Positions 17,462 to 29,704 are shown, counted from the first letter of the stretch. The stretch: 64,000 nt of DNA from DATAFF01 sp963744915 (GCA_963744915.1 CAVUUY010000013.1:310001-374000); one strand, 5' to 3'. Notes: generated from the letters alone by a model not told the origin. Numbers and translations: made by a program.

Positions 17462-17493
17462 CGGGTGAAGAGAGCGATTCCACAGGAGGAACC

Positions 17494-17871
17494 ATGAGCG
17501 ACATTCGTTTCACCAAGGATCATGAGTGGGTTCGCCTCGACGGCAACATCGCGACATTCGGGATCACCGACCATGCCCAGGACCAGCTTGGCGACATCGT
17601 CTTCGTCGAGCTGCCGGCGGTCGGCACCACTTTGGCGCAGGGCGACGAGGCGGCAGTGGTCGAATCGGTGAAGGCGGCAAGCGAGGTCTATGCGCCGGTC
17701 TCCGGCGCGGTGACCGCGATCAATGGCGAGCTCGAGGGCAATCCCGGCCTGGTGAACAAGGAAGCCCAGGGCGGCGGCTGGTTCGCCAAGATCGCCATGA
17801 GCGAGCCCAAGGAGTTCGGGGGGCTGATGAGCGAGGCCGAGTATCGGGCGCTCCTCGCCGAAAGCGTCTAA
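17494..17871 (+). CDS. gcvH: Glycine cleavage system H protein
   Basis: Small lipoylated carrier (125 residues) that moves the aminomethyl group from GcvP to GcvT. The lipoyl lysine is the K of VVESVKAASEVYAPVSG, about residue 62. The N-terminus, FTKDHEWVRLDG, is typical. AGGAGG lies six bases before the ATG. Middle gene of the operon, 32 bases after gcvT. Confidence 0.97.
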   Translation: MSDIRFTKDHEWVRLDGNIATFGITDHAQDQLGDIVFVELPAVGTTLAQGDEAAVVESVKAASEVYAPVSGAVTAINGELEGNPGLVNKEAQGGGWFAKIAMSEPKEFGGLMSEAEYRALLAESV

Positions 17872-17892
17872 TCCTTTGAAGGGCAGCACATC

Positions 17893-20796
<2,904 letters not shown>

Positions 20797-20801
20797 GGTC
20801 G

Positions 20802-22343
20802 TCAGGGGTGGAAGATCAGCGGCGCTTCGGGCGGGGCGGGCGCGCCGCGCGCTGCGATTGCTGCAAAGGATTTGACGACGAGGTCCTTGGAGAAGTCGGT
20901 GTCGGCGACCGCGTGCCGGAAGGCGACGTCGAGAGCGCCGATCAGCGCGTCCGCCTTGTCGGCGGCCGCGAGATTGGCGAGATCCCGGCCCGCGCCGCGG
21001 TTGAGATTCACCAATCTGCCGGTGTAGGATTCCCCCGTGCCGAAATCGAAAAGCGGCCGTTCGGCAAAATAGTAATCCCTGACGATCGCGGCCATCCGAT
21101 GGAGCACCGTTTGCGGCGGCCCAGCCTTTGTGTCGATACTGGCAATCTCTCCAGCAAGCTCGGTGTTCGGCTTGCCGTCTGAATCCTTGAGCAGGCTGGC
21201 CAGCATATGGATATCGGCATCGGTGATTTCGCCGCCGCCGTCGATTCGAGCGGCGAGCATCTTCAGGTGAGCGATGTTGACCGACAATCCGAAGAACTCA
21301 TATTGGGATTGGACGTCCCTCTGCGACCAGTAGTCATCGGACGAGCAGGTCGCAAAATGATGCGCCATGAAATCGAACAGCTTGTCAGCCTCGGGCACGC
21401 GGCCAGCAATGGGCAGGTCCTGTGCGGCCGACAGAGCAGGGCCGGCGTCAAGCGCGCGCAGCCGCCCGATCAGTTGCTGGTTCGCCGGGTCGTCCAATGC
21501 GAACGGCTTGGGTTCGAACGTACTGGGCAGATGGCGCTTTTCAGCCTCGGCCATCAGAACGCCGACGAATCCCGAGGCGAAACCATGGAGCGCACTGGGG
21601 TTGCCATGGGTTTGGGCGATGGCCGACAGGAGTGCGCTGTTGCTCCTGATATTGTCGCAGATCTGACGAATCTCGCCATCGCTGAGGTAAGGCAGCGACT
21701 GCATCCACAGGTCGTCGCCGGCCTGGTGCTGCACCAGCTGGTTCAGCACGAGCTGCGGATCGACGCCCTCGCCGGCAAGCGGGAGCAGCAGTGCACGACC
21801 GAGGGTTCTGACCGCCTCCTCGTTTTGCTCGTCATCCAGGTCGAAGGGCTTGGGGGCGATATCGTCGGCGCGAATATCCCGCGCTCTCATCTTGTCGGTG
21901 AGCTCGCCCGCGATCTTGGTGGCATAGTCGTAGAGCGCGCTCGGATTGCCATGGGTCTGGGCAATGGCGGAGAAGACCGAGGCATTGCGCTTGACGTTCT
22001 TGTAGACCTGGACAAGCTCGGCATTTGTCAAATCCTTGACCAAATCCCCGACCGTCTTGCCGCCTTTCTTGCAGTCGAGCAGCTGGTCGAGGAGCGCCTT
22101 GGCACCCCGGCTGCCGCTGAGCTTGATCCCGGCCAAGCCATGCAATCCTTCGCTTTTAACAGGCCTCCCCCTGGCCGATATGGTTCGCAGATCGCCGCCG
22201 CGCACCTGTTTCAGGTTGATGGTGATGTCGGCCTTCAACCGCTTCAATCTGGCGCCATTGGCGCGCGGCTCAGGCCCTTTCGACCGATCGGACGCGATGC
22301 CCGCATTGGCCAAGTCTCTGCGACCGATATCGATGCGCGTCAT
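20802..22343 (-). CDS. Uncharacterised 513-aa protein with two ~115-aa internal repeats
   Basis: I recognise no family. The first ~80 residues are basic and low in hydrophobicity, with no signal peptide. Residues 84-198 and 199-313 are a diverged duplication. Both contain SAIAQTHGNPSAL (125-137 and 240-252) and PKPFxLDD (164-171 and 278-285), within similar helical surroundings. A weaker third copy may begin near residue 321. The rest (about 350-513) looks helical and ends in a Pro/Ala-rich tail. The ATG at 22343 is preceded by GGGGGGAA; the frame extends upstream only in non-coding-looking sequence. It is flanked by a 91-base gap to the DHFR-like gene and is convergent with gcvP. Codon use looks ordinary for this genome. 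Confidence 0.75.
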   Translation of the reverse strand: MTRIDIGRRDLANAGIASDRSKGPEPRANGARLKRLKADITINLKQVRGGDLRTISARGRPVKSEGLHGLAGIKLSGSRGAKALLDQLLDCKKGGKTVGDLVKDLTNAELVQVYKNVKRNASVFSAIAQTHGNPSALYDYATKIAGELTDKMRARDIRADDIAPKPFDLDDEQNEEAVRTLGRALLLPLAGEGVDPQLVLNQLVQHQAGDDLWMQSLPYLSDGEIRQICDNIRSNSALLSAIAQTHGNPSALHGFASGFVGVLMAEAEKRHLPSTFEPKPFALDDPANQQLIGRLRALDAGPALSAAQDLPIAGRVPEADKLFDFMAHHFATCSSDDYWSQRDVQSQYEFFGLSVNIAHLKMLAARIDGGGEITDADIHMLASLLKDSDGKPNTELAGEIASIDTKAGPPQTVLHRMAAIVRDYYFAERPLFDFGTGESYTGRLVNLNRGAGRDLANLAAADKADALIGALDVAFRHAVADTDFSKDLVVKSFAAIAARGAPAPPEAPLIFHP

Positions 22344-22434
22344 CCGTTCCCCCCGATCTGGACAGGCAGCGCTCATCGCTATCATAACCGATGCGTATGG
22401 ATAGGCCTGTGCCAAACAGCACAGCCTGGTGCAA

Positions 22435-22839
22435 TCAGGGCTGGTTTCGGGCAACCAGCCAGGCGGGATCGAACCAGCGGTCGGCCTCGCCGTCATAGGG
22501 CAGGCGGGTGATGTCCCAATGGCGGATATAGGGCGCGTAGGCGTCCCACATTCTGGGGCCGCCGCCGACGAAGACGACCCGGTCGGGAAAGCGGGCGAGC
22601 ACGGCTTGCGGCGGCTCGCTCGCATGGACGGCGACGATGGTGCGCTCGGCCCGGGCCCAGTGCGGCACCGCATTGGCGGTGATCGGGCCGGCGATCAGGA
22701 CATGGCCGCGGGTGAGCTCGAAGAAGCGCTCGACATCCTCGATGAAGGCGCGTTCGCGGCGACCCTCCCAGGGCATGCGGCCGGCAAGGCCGAGCTGGCC
22801 GCGCTGACCGATGGCGCAGATGGTCCTGACGTCGCTCAT
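22435..22839 (-). CDS. Dihydrofolate reductase-like protein, short form
   Basis: 134 residues, against about 160 for normal DHFR. Motifs fit the DHFR fold: ICAIGQRGQLGLAGRMPW, then EDVERFFELTRGHVLIAG (with an Asp at the catalytic position), and VVFVGGGPRMWDAYAPYI resembling the cofactor-binding GGxxIY. The C-terminal strands of standard DHFR seem shortened. Whether it reduces dihydrofolate is unproven. It follows atpF by 34 bases on the same strand, so it may be read from the ATP synthase message. Confidence 0.65.
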   Translation of the reverse strand: MSDVRTICAIGQRGQLGLAGRMPWEGRRERAFIEDVERFFELTRGHVLIAGPITANAVPHWARAERTIVAVHASEPPQAVLARFPDRVVFVGGGPRMWDAYAPYIRHWDITRLPYDGEADRWFDPAWLVARNQP

Positions 22840-22873
22840 GATCCGGCGTCAACGAGGAAGCGGCCAGCCAGGT

Positions 22874-23353
22874 TCAATTGAGCCTCGACTTCAGGCCGGC
22901 GATCGAGCTCTCGATCAGCTTGGCAGCCTCCGCGCCCTTGGATTCGGCAGCAATGATCCGCTCGGCGGCGGCGATGGCGAGGTCGGTCGCGGCGGCGCGC
23001 ACATCCTTGACGGCCTCCGTTTCGGCATGGGCGATCCGGTCCTTGGCCATGCGGGTCCGGCGCTCCACCATGTCGGCCAGCTTCTGGCGGGTGTCGGCGG
23101 CAAAAGCCTCGGCATCGGCGCGGGCCCGGCGGATGATATCCTCGGCTTCCTTGCCGGCCTCGCGGCGCTTCGCCTCATATTCGGCAAGCAAAGCCTGTGC
23201 CTCCTCGCGCAGCCGGCGCGCATCGTCGAGATCCTTGCGGATCCGTTCGGCGCGGTGGTCGAGCTTGGCGGCGATTGCACTCGGCAGCTTCGCGCGGAAG
23301 ACGACCGCCAGGAAAATCAGAAGGGCAATGAGGGCCCAGAAGGTTGCATCCAT
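22874..23353 (-). CDS. atpF: F0F1 ATP synthase subunit b
   Basis: 159 residues: one N-terminal membrane helix (ATFWALIALLIFLAVVF) followed by a long charged, Ala-rich helix that forms the peripheral stalk with b'. Last F0 gene of the operon. Its start overlaps the stop of the b' gene by one base. Confidence 0.95.
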   Translation of the reverse strand: MDATFWALIALLIFLAVVFRAKLPSAIAAKLDHRAERIRKDLDDARRLREEAQALLAEYEAKRREAGKEAEDIIRRARADAEAFAADTRQKLADMVERRTRMAKDRIAHAETEAVKDVRAAATDLAIAAAERIIAAESKGAEAAKLIESSIAGLKSRLN

Positions 23354-23928
23354 CAGCCTTGTCCCCGCTGCGCCACTATCGCCGCCTTGACCTCGTCCGG
23401 CGCCGGCGTTCGCCCGATCAGCCGGCTGACGATGTCGCCGACAATGCCGGTGATGATGGTCTCGACCTCGCCCAGCGCCTTGCGGCGGGTGGTTCCGATC
23501 TCCGCCTCGGCGGCGGCAATCCGGGCCGCAACCTCGGCTTCGACCCGGTTGCGCTCGGCCTCGACCTCGGTATTGAGCTTGTTGCGCATTTCGGCGGCGA
23601 TGCCCGAGGCCCGACCGCGCGCCTCGGCCAGGGATGCCTCGTAGGCGGACGCCGCCTCCTCCGACTGCTTCTGCAGCTGGCGGGCGCCGGCGAGATCGTC
23701 ATGGATCCGATGGCGCCGCCGCGCCAGGGCGCTCTCGACCATGGGCAGCAACAGGCGGGACAGCAGCAGATAGAGCAGGCCGAAGCTGATCGCCAGCCAC
23801 AGCAGCTGCGAGGGATAGTGGCTCGAATCGAGCTGCGGCAGGCTGCCATGGCCGCCTTCGGCCGCGGTGGCCGCATGGGTCCCGGCGGGGGCCGCCGGGG
23901 CTTGCGCCGGTGTCTCGGTGGTGGCCAT
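23353..23928 (-). CDS. F0F1 ATP synthase subunit b'
   Basis: 191 residues. A Pro/Ala-rich leader of about 45 residues, a membrane helix near LLWLAISFGLLYLLLSRLLL, and a long charged coiled helix. Splitting the stator into b and b' is usual in alphaproteobacteria and phototrophs. The N-terminal extension is typical of rhizobial b'. It follows atpE by 8 bases. Confidence 0.95.
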   Translation of the reverse strand: MATTETPAQAPAAPAGTHAATAAEGGHGSLPQLDSSHYPSQLLWLAISFGLLYLLLSRLLLPMVESALARRRHRIHDDLAGARQLQKQSEEAASAYEASLAEARGRASGIAAEMRNKLNTEVEAERNRVEAEVAARIAAAEAEIGTTRRKALGEVETIITGIVGDIVSRLIGRTPAPDEVKAAIVAQRGQG

Positions 23929-23936
23929 CGCCGGCG

Positions 23937-24161
23937 TCAGGTGAACAGCAGCAGGAGCGCGATGACCAGCGAGAAGATGCCCAAGCCTTCAGCCAGCGCC
24001 GCGCCGATCAGGGCATTGGTGAACTGGGCCGGAGCGGCAGAGGGATTGCGCAGGGCACCGGTGAGAAAATTGCCGAAGATGATGCCGACGCCGATGCCGG
24101 CGCCGCCCATGCCAATGCACGCGATGCCCGCGCCGATCAGTTTCGCCGCATCTGCTTCCAT
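23937..24161 (-). CDS. atpE: F0F1 ATP synthase subunit c
   Basis: 74 residues forming a two-helix hairpin; many copies make the proton-driven ring. Helix 1 is glycine-rich (GIACIGMGGAGIGVGIIFG), the polar loop is RNPSAAP and helix 2 carries the proton-binding Glu in GAALAEGLGIFSLVIAL. The extra ion ligands typical of sodium rings are not evident, so protons are the likely ion. Confidence 0.97.
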   Translation of the reverse strand: MEADAAKLIGAGIACIGMGGAGIGVGIIFGNFLTGALRNPSAAPAQFTNALIGAALAEGLGIFSLVIALLLLFT

Positions 24162-24190
24162 TTCAGATCTCCTTCATGCGCTTTGATGTT

Positions 24191-24940
24191 TCAGTGACCG
24201 GGGTGCAATGCGTCGTTGAGGTAGACGCAAGTGAGGATGGCGAAGACGAAGGCCTGCAGGAACGCCACGAGGAATTCGAGCGCAGTCAGGCCGACGGCCA
24301 TGCCGAGAGGGAAGATGGCGCCGAGAATGCCGGTGATGCCGAAGGCCGACAGCGACACCACGAAGCCGGCAAAGACCTTGAGCACGATGTGGCCGGCCAG
24401 CATGTTGCCGAACAATCGCAGGCCGAGGCTGATCGGGCGCGACAGGAACGAGATGACCTCGATCGCCGAGATGAAGGGCAGGATCAGGATGGGCACGCCA
24501 TGGGGCGCGAACAGGCGGAACCAGCCGAGGCCATGCCGCATCAGGCCGACGGTGATGACGAGCAGGATGATGAACACGGCAAGTGCCGCGGTGACGATGA
24601 CATGGCTCGTGACGGTGAAGAAATAGGGGAACATGCCGAGCATGTTGGCGACGAGGACGAAGGAGAAGATGGTGAACACCAGGGGGAAGAACTTCATCCC
24701 GTCCTCGCCCATCACCTGGCGCACCATGTTGTGGACGAAATCGTACCAGATCTCGCCCACCGACTGGAGGCGCGAGGGCACGAGCTCGGGCCTGGCGAAG
24801 GCGGCATAGAGCACGGTGCAGACGAGCGCCACGATCAGCAGCATGAAGACCGAGGCATTGGTGAAATTGAACTGCACGCCGCCGATCCGGAACAGCGGCG
24901 CGATGACATGGATCTGGAATTGATGGAGCGGATCGGTCAT
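24191..24940 (-). CDS. atpB: F0F1 ATP synthase subunit a
   Basis: 249 residues with five or six membrane helices. The proton-channel Arg is in SLGLRLFGNMLAGH, and the C-terminal helix is LVAFLQAFVFAILTCVYLND. The start at ATG 24940 (MTDPLHQFQI) is the normal family N-terminus; the longer frame upstream runs through atpI. Confidence 0.96.
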   Translation of the reverse strand: MTDPLHQFQIHVIAPLFRIGGVQFNFTNASVFMLLIVALVCTVLYAAFARPELVPSRLQSVGEIWYDFVHNMVRQVMGEDGMKFFPLVFTIFSFVLVANMLGMFPYFFTVTSHVIVTAALAVFIILLVITVGLMRHGLGWFRLFAPHGVPILILPFISAIEVISFLSRPISLGLRLFGNMLAGHIVLKVFAGFVVSLSAFGITGILGAIFPLGMAVGLTALEFLVAFLQAFVFAILTCVYLNDALHPGH

Positions 24941-24945
24941 TGCGG

Positions 24946-25344
24946 TCAGTCCTCGTCGTCGTCCTCGTCGAGCGGCGGGCCGGCTGGCGGCGGCGAGGCT
25001 GCCTGGCTGTTCGCCAGACGCTGCGAAGCCCGTGCCATGTTCAGGATCCCGGCGCCGAAGCCGAGGAGCAGAAGAATAATGAGCCCGAAAGGTGACGTTC
25101 CGGCAAGCCGGTCCAGAAGCCATCCCAGGCCGGCACCGACCAGGACGGCGGCGACGAATTCCGATGCGAGACGGAAGGCCATGCCGTAGCGGCCGCCCTG
25201 ATCGGCGGCGACGGGAGCCCGCGGTGGCGCCTGCTCGTCGCTCTCGGCGGTGATCCGCGCCGAAAGGTCATGCAACCGCTTCGAGAGCCTCTCGGCGTCC
25301 GAACCGCCACCGGCGCCCCGCCGCGACCTGTCCTGAGGCGTCAT
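24946..25344 (-). CDS. atpI: AtpI, ATP synthase assembly/accessory protein
   Basis: 132 residues with two membrane helices (FVAAVLVGAGLGWLLDRLAG and GLIILLLLGFGAGILNM). AtpI is not part of the mature enzyme; in the family it helps c-ring assembly. The N-terminal half is charged; the C-terminus ends in a run of Asp/Glu. First gene of the atp operon, with a good promoter 88 bases upstream. ATG 25344 was chosen by family length. Confidence 0.9.
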   Translation of the reverse strand: MTPQDRSRRGAGGGSDAERLSKRLHDLSARITAESDEQAPPRAPVAADQGGRYGMAFRLASEFVAAVLVGAGLGWLLDRLAGTSPFGLIILLLLGFGAGILNMARASQRLANSQAASPPPAGPPLDEDDDED

Positions 25345-25431
25345 GGCTGGTCCCCAACGCTTGGCCGCACATCCGGCCGTCGAGCAAACACCGTCTCGCG
25401 GGCTGTTGCCGCCGCCCCTCGAGCCGGGCGC

Positions 25432-25461
25432 ACCATAGTGGCGCCCCCGCGCCCATGTCAA
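25432..25461 (-). promoter_or_regulatory. Sigma70-type promoter for the ATP synthase F0 operon
   Basis: On the minus strand a perfect TTGACA (25456-25461) is followed after 18 bases by TATGGT (25432-25437), four of six matches to the -10 box. It points at atpI, in the 169-base gap between smc and atpI. Confidence 0.7.
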
Positions 25462-25513
25462 TTGTCTGTGATGGGGCAACAAGCGGGCATCGCCAGCCTC
25501 ACGCGGCAGCCGC

Positions 25514-28500
25514 TCAGCTGGCCTCGCGCAGGCCCTCGGCGGTCTGAAGATCGACCGAGACCAGCTGGCTCACGCCGCGCTCCATCATGGTGACGCCGAA
25601 CAGGCGGTGCATGCGGGCCATGGTGACCGGGTGGTGGGTGATGATCAGGAAGCGCGTCTCGGCACGCTCCAGCATGCTGTTCAGGAGCGTGCAGAAACGC
25701 TCGACATTGTGGTCGTCGAGCGGAGCATCGACCTCGTCGAGGACGCAGATCGGCGAGGGGTGGGTGAGGAACACGGCGAAGATCAGGGCAAGCGCCGTCA
25801 AGGCCTGCTCGCCGCCCGACAGCAGCGACAGCACCTGTGGCCGCTTGCCCGGCGGATGGGCGAGGATCTCGAGGCCGGCCTCGAGCGGATCCTCGGATTC
25901 GATCAGCTGCAATTCGGCGCGGCCGCCGCCGAACAGGGTGGTGAACAGCGATCCGAAATGGCCGTTCACCGTGCCGAAGGCCGAGAGCAGGCGCTCGCGG
26001 CCCTCGCGGTTGAGATTGGCGATGCCGTGGCGGAGCCGCTGCACGGCCTGCAGCACGTCGTCGCGCTCGCGGACGATGCCGTCGAGCTGGCGCTCGAGCG
26101 CCTCGGCCTCCTCCTCGGCCCGCAGATTGACCCCGCCGAGGCGCTCACGCTGGTCCTTGAGGCCATAGAGGCGGGCTTCGAGCTCGGAGGCCTCGGGCGT
26201 CTCCTCCGGCGTGAAATCGAGCACCCGCGGCAGCTCGGCCGGCGTCGCGGCCGGACCCTCCGCGACGCGGCGTGCCAGCGACTGGCGCTTCTCCTCGGCC
26301 GCCTCGAGGCGGGCACCGCGGCGGGCCTGGTCCTCGCGGGCGGCGGCAAGCTGCTCCTGGATCCGGCGCATGTCGCGGTCGAGCGCGCGCAATCCCGTCT
26401 CGGCGGCGGCCAGGGCATCGCCGCTCACCGCCAGCTCCTGCTCGGCAGTGGCGATCAGGGCGAACAGCGCCTGCCGGCGCTCGGCGATGCGGCGTGGCGA
26501 TTCGGCGATGACGGCTATGTCGTGGCGCAACTCGCCGCTGCGCGCCTCCAGCGCCTCGGTCTGGCGGGCGGCGCGATTGATGCGCTCCGCCCATTCGGCA
26601 TGCTCGGCGGCGATGACGCTCAGCCGCTGCTCGCGGCGGCGCACCTCATTCTCGATCCCCTCGGCATGGGCGCGGGCGGCCGCATGGCTCGATCGCGCCG
26701 CCTTGAGCGCCTCGCGCAGGCCGTCATGGGAGACGACAAGGGCGTCGATGTCGGGCAGGGCGGCCATCTCGCCCAGGACCTCGAGGAAGGCTGCCTCCGA
26801 TTCCTCGATCTCGCGCCTGACGCGGCGGCCGCCCTCGTCGAGGGCGCTGGCCTCGGACAGCATCTCGGCGGTGTCGCGCTCATGCCGGGCCATGGCGCGG
26901 CGGGCCTCCTCCAAGGCGCGGCCGGCGTCGCGCCAGGCATCGCGGTGCCGACGCTCGTCGCCCGCCGCATGCGCGGCAGACTCACGCGCCGCATCGCGGG
27001 CGAGGCGGCATTGCTCGGCGGTGGCCCGAGCTGCCTCGACCGCCTCGTTCAGGCCGCCGAGGCGGTTGCGTTCACCAAGCCGGCGCGCCGCCGCGGTCGG
27101 GGCATCGGCGGCAGCCGTGAAGCCGTCCCAGCGCCACAGGTCGCCCTCGCGCGAGACCAGGCGCTGGCCTGGCGCAAGCGCGGGCTGCAGCGCGGAACCC
27201 CGTTGGCGCGGCACCACGCCGGTGTGCGACAGCCGGCGGGACAGGGCCTCGGGGGCACCGATGCGGTGCCACAAGGGCTCGACCCCCTCGGGCAGCGGCG
27301 GCGGCGGCAACGGGGCGAGCGCCCGCCAATGGGCCGGGGCCCGCTCGTCGGCCGGCGCCTCGATGTCATCGCCGAGCGCCGCCGCGACCGCGGCCTCGTA
27401 GCCAGGCGCGACAGTCAGGCTGTCGACGAGCGTCGCCATCGCCGCGTCATCGCCGACATTGAGGATCTTGGCCAGCGTCTGCATCTCGGTCGCCAGCCGG
27501 TCGGCATGGCGTTCGGCCGTCTCCCAGGCCGAGCGGGCTTCGGCCTCCTCGGTCCGCTTGCGCCGGGCCTCGGCCTCGGAGGCAAGGGTCAGCCGCTCGG
27601 CCTCGGCGACCCGGGCGGCGGCGCTGTCGAGGGTGGCCGCGAGCTCAGCCGCGGCGTCGCCTATGGCCTCGCGCCGGCGCAGCGCCTCGCGGCGGCCGTC
27701 GATGCCGGTGATCTCGGCGGCGAGGCGCCTGATGCGGTCGGCCAGCTCCTGGTTGCGGCGGGTGAGCGCCTCCTTGCCGGCGCGGTGGGCGGCGAGGCCG
27801 GCTGCCGCGGCATCGGCGGCAGTCTCGGCGGCGGCAAGCGCGTCGGCTGCGGCGGCGAGCCGTTCGGCGGCGGCGGCGCGGTGCTCGACCTCGCCGGCAA
27901 GAGCCTCGCCCAGGGCGCGGGCTTCGCGGTCGAGCCGGTCGAGGCTCTGTGCCGCGTCACTCCTGAGCTCGCCCGCCCGGGTCGCATCGTCGGCTGCCTC
28001 GGCAAGGCGGCGGGTGAGCTCCTGGCGGCGCCGCTCGGCCTCCTGCTCCTCGCGCTCGAGGCCGGCACGCTCGGCCTCGAGGCGGCGCAGCGCTGCAGCG
28101 GCGACCGCGGCGTTCTCGCGCAATGCCGGCAGCGCCGTCTCGGCTGCCTCGTGATGGCGGCCGGCCTCGGACAGGGCGCGCGTTGATTCGGCGAGCTGCA
28201 CGACCACGCCTTCGAGGGCTGCCTGCTCGCGCTCGACGATGGCCGAAGCCTCGACCCAGCCGGCATAAAGCTGCATCGCCTCGAGCCGGCGGATGGCGGC
28301 CGACAGCTCGCGGTACTTCACCGCGTGGCGGGCTTGCCGCTTGAGGCCGCCGAGCTGCTGGGTGAGCTGGCCGACGACGTCGTCGAGCCGGGCGAGATTG
28401 TCCTCGGCGGCCTTGAGCTTCAGCTCGGCATCGTGGCGGCGGGTGTAGAGCCCGGTGATGCCGGCGGCCTCCTCGAGGATGCGGCGGCGCGCCTGCGGCC

Positions 28501-28966
28501 GCGCGTTGATGATCTCGCCGATCTGGCCCTGCCGCACGAGGGCCGGCGAGCGGGCGCCGGTCGAGGCATCGGCGAAGAGCAGCTGAACGTCGCGGGCGCG
28601 GGCCTCGCGACCATTGATGCGGTAGGTCGAGCCCCGTTCGCGGTCGATCCGGCGGGCCACCTCGATGGCGTCGGAATCGTTGAAGCCGACCGGCGCCAGC
28701 CGCGCGGCGTTGTCGAGGGTGATGGTGACCTCGGCGAGGTTGCGGGCGGGGCGGGTGGCGGTGCCGGAGAAGATGACATCGTCCATGCCCGAGGCGCGCA
28801 TGTTCTTGTGCGAGCTTTCGCCCATGACCCAGCGCAGGGCTTCAAGCAGATTCGACTTGCCGCAGCCATTGGGGCCGACGACGCCGGTCAGGCCATCCTC
28901 GATCTCGATCTCGGCCGGTTCGACGAAGGATTTGAACCCGGTGAGCCGCAGCCGTCTGAATTTCAT
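25514..28966 (-). CDS. smc: Chromosome segregation protein SMC
   Basis: 1150 residues. Forms the ring-shaped, ATP-driven condensin that compacts and segregates the chromosome. The N-terminal head carries Walker A (GPNGCGKSNLLEALRW, about residues 31-46). The C-terminal head has the ABC signature LSGGEQALTALALIF and Walker B PICVLDEVDAPLDDHN. Between them are two long Ala/Glu/Arg-rich coiled coils around a hinge at about 490-640. The partners ScpA and ScpB are not in this window. It follows the DsbA-like gene by 58 bases. Confidence 0.97.
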   Translation of the reverse strand: MKFRRLRLTGFKSFVEPAEIEIEDGLTGVVGPNGCGKSNLLEALRWVMGESSHKNMRASGMDDVIFSGTATRPARNLAEVTITLDNAARLAPVGFNDSDAIEVARRIDRERGSTYRINGREARARDVQLLFADASTGARSPALVRQGQIGEIINARPQARRRILEEAAGITGLYTRRHDAELKLKAAEDNLARLDDVVGQLTQQLGGLKRQARHAVKYRELSAAIRRLEAMQLYAGWVEASAIVEREQAALEGVVVQLAESTRALSEAGRHHEAAETALPALRENAAVAAAALRRLEAERAGLEREEQEAERRRQELTRRLAEAADDATRAGELRSDAAQSLDRLDREARALGEALAGEVEHRAAAAERLAAAADALAAAETAADAAAAGLAAHRAGKEALTRRNQELADRIRRLAAEITGIDGRREALRRREAIGDAAAELAATLDSAAARVAEAERLTLASEAEARRKRTEEAEARSAWETAERHADRLATEMQTLAKILNVGDDAAMATLVDSLTVAPGYEAAVAAALGDDIEAPADERAPAHWRALAPLPPPPLPEGVEPLWHRIGAPEALSRRLSHTGVVPRQRGSALQPALAPGQRLVSREGDLWRWDGFTAAADAPTAAARRLGERNRLGGLNEAVEAARATAEQCRLARDAARESAAHAAGDERRHRDAWRDAGRALEEARRAMARHERDTAEMLSEASALDEGGRRVRREIEESEAAFLEVLGEMAALPDIDALVVSHDGLREALKAARSSHAAARAHAEGIENEVRRREQRLSVIAAEHAEWAERINRAARQTEALEARSGELRHDIAVIAESPRRIAERRQALFALIATAEQELAVSGDALAAAETGLRALDRDMRRIQEQLAAAREDQARRGARLEAAEEKRQSLARRVAEGPAATPAELPRVLDFTPEETPEASELEARLYGLKDQRERLGGVNLRAEEEAEALERQLDGIVRERDDVLQAVQRLRHGIANLNREGRERLLSAFGTVNGHFGSLFTTLFGGGRAELQLIESEDPLEAGLEILAHPPGKRPQVLSLLSGGEQALTALALIFAVFLTHPSPICVLDEVDAPLDDHNVERFCTLLNSMLERAETRFLIITHHPVTMARMHRLFGVTMMERGVSQLVSVDLQTAEGLREAS

Positions 28967-29024
28967 GCCCCGTCCCAGGTCCCGTCACAGCTGCCCGCTG
29001 CGACAGCGGACCGAATCGCGCCCC

Positions 29025-29696
29025 TCAGCTCGCCTCGCTGATCATCTTGCGGAACTGATCGATCGAATGCTCGCCGCGAAGCTCCTTGCCATTGACGAAG
29101 AAGGTCGGCGTCGCCGCGACCCCGAAGGTATTCGCAGCCTTGTCGCGGATCGCCATGATGCCCTTGGCGATGTCCTCGTTCTTCAGGCATTTGTCGAAGC
29201 CGTCCTGGCCGATGCCGGCGAGCTGGGCGATCTTGCCAAGCTCGGTGCGCGCGTCCTTGCTGGCCCACACCTTCTGCTGCTCGAACAGCACGTCGATCAT
29301 CGGGAAGTACTTATCCGGCGGGGCGCAGCGCGCCAGCATGAAGGCGGCGAGCGCCAGGTCGTCGAACGGGAACTCGCGGAAGATGAACCTGACCTTGCCG
29401 GTATCGATGAACTCGGTCTTGAGCTGCGGGAACACATCCTTGTGGAAGGCGGCGCAATGGGGGCAGGTGGCGGAGGCGTATTCGACGATGGTGACGGGGG
29501 CATCGGTGCGCCCCAGCACCCGGTCGCCCAGCGCCGGAGGCTCGAGCAGGGTGGACAGATCGGAGGCGGCGGCCCTGGCGCCGGTCACGCCGCCGATGGC
29601 GGCGAGCCTGTCGCCGCCCAACAACCAGGCCGCGAGGCCGCCGGCCACAACCATACCGCTTCCGAAAATCAGCAATTGCCGGCGATCGAGTGTCAT
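29025..29696 (-). CDS. DsbA-family thiol-disulfide oxidoreductase
   Basis: 223 residues. An N-terminal membrane or signal segment (LLIFGSGMVVAGGLAAWLLGG, preceded by an Arg pair) places it in the periplasm. The thioredoxin fold has the active site CPHC in YASATCPHCAAFHKD, about residues 76-79, and the cis-Pro loop in GVAATPTFFVNG. The type is common in alphaproteobacteria as a DsbA/BdbD-like oxidase. It lies between a DUF721 gene and smc, a known rhizobial order. Confidence 0.93.
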   Translation of the reverse strand: MTLDRRQLLIFGSGMVVAGGLAAWLLGGDRLAAIGGVTGARAAASDLSTLLEPPALGDRVLGRTDAPVTIVEYASATCPHCAAFHKDVFPQLKTEFIDTGKVRFIFREFPFDDLALAAFMLARCAPPDKYFPMIDVLFEQQKVWASKDARTELGKIAQLAGIGQDGFDKCLKNEDIAKGIMAIRDKAANTFGVAATPTFFVNGKELRGEHSIDQFRKMISEAS

Positions 29697-29704
29697 AACC
29701 CTGG

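Noticed and set aside
25607..28186. An 859-codon open frame on the plus strand opposite smc
   Set aside because: SMC motifs on the minus strand are complete. The antisense frame has repetitive Leu/Gly/Gln/Arg composition typical of a mirrored coiled-coil gene.
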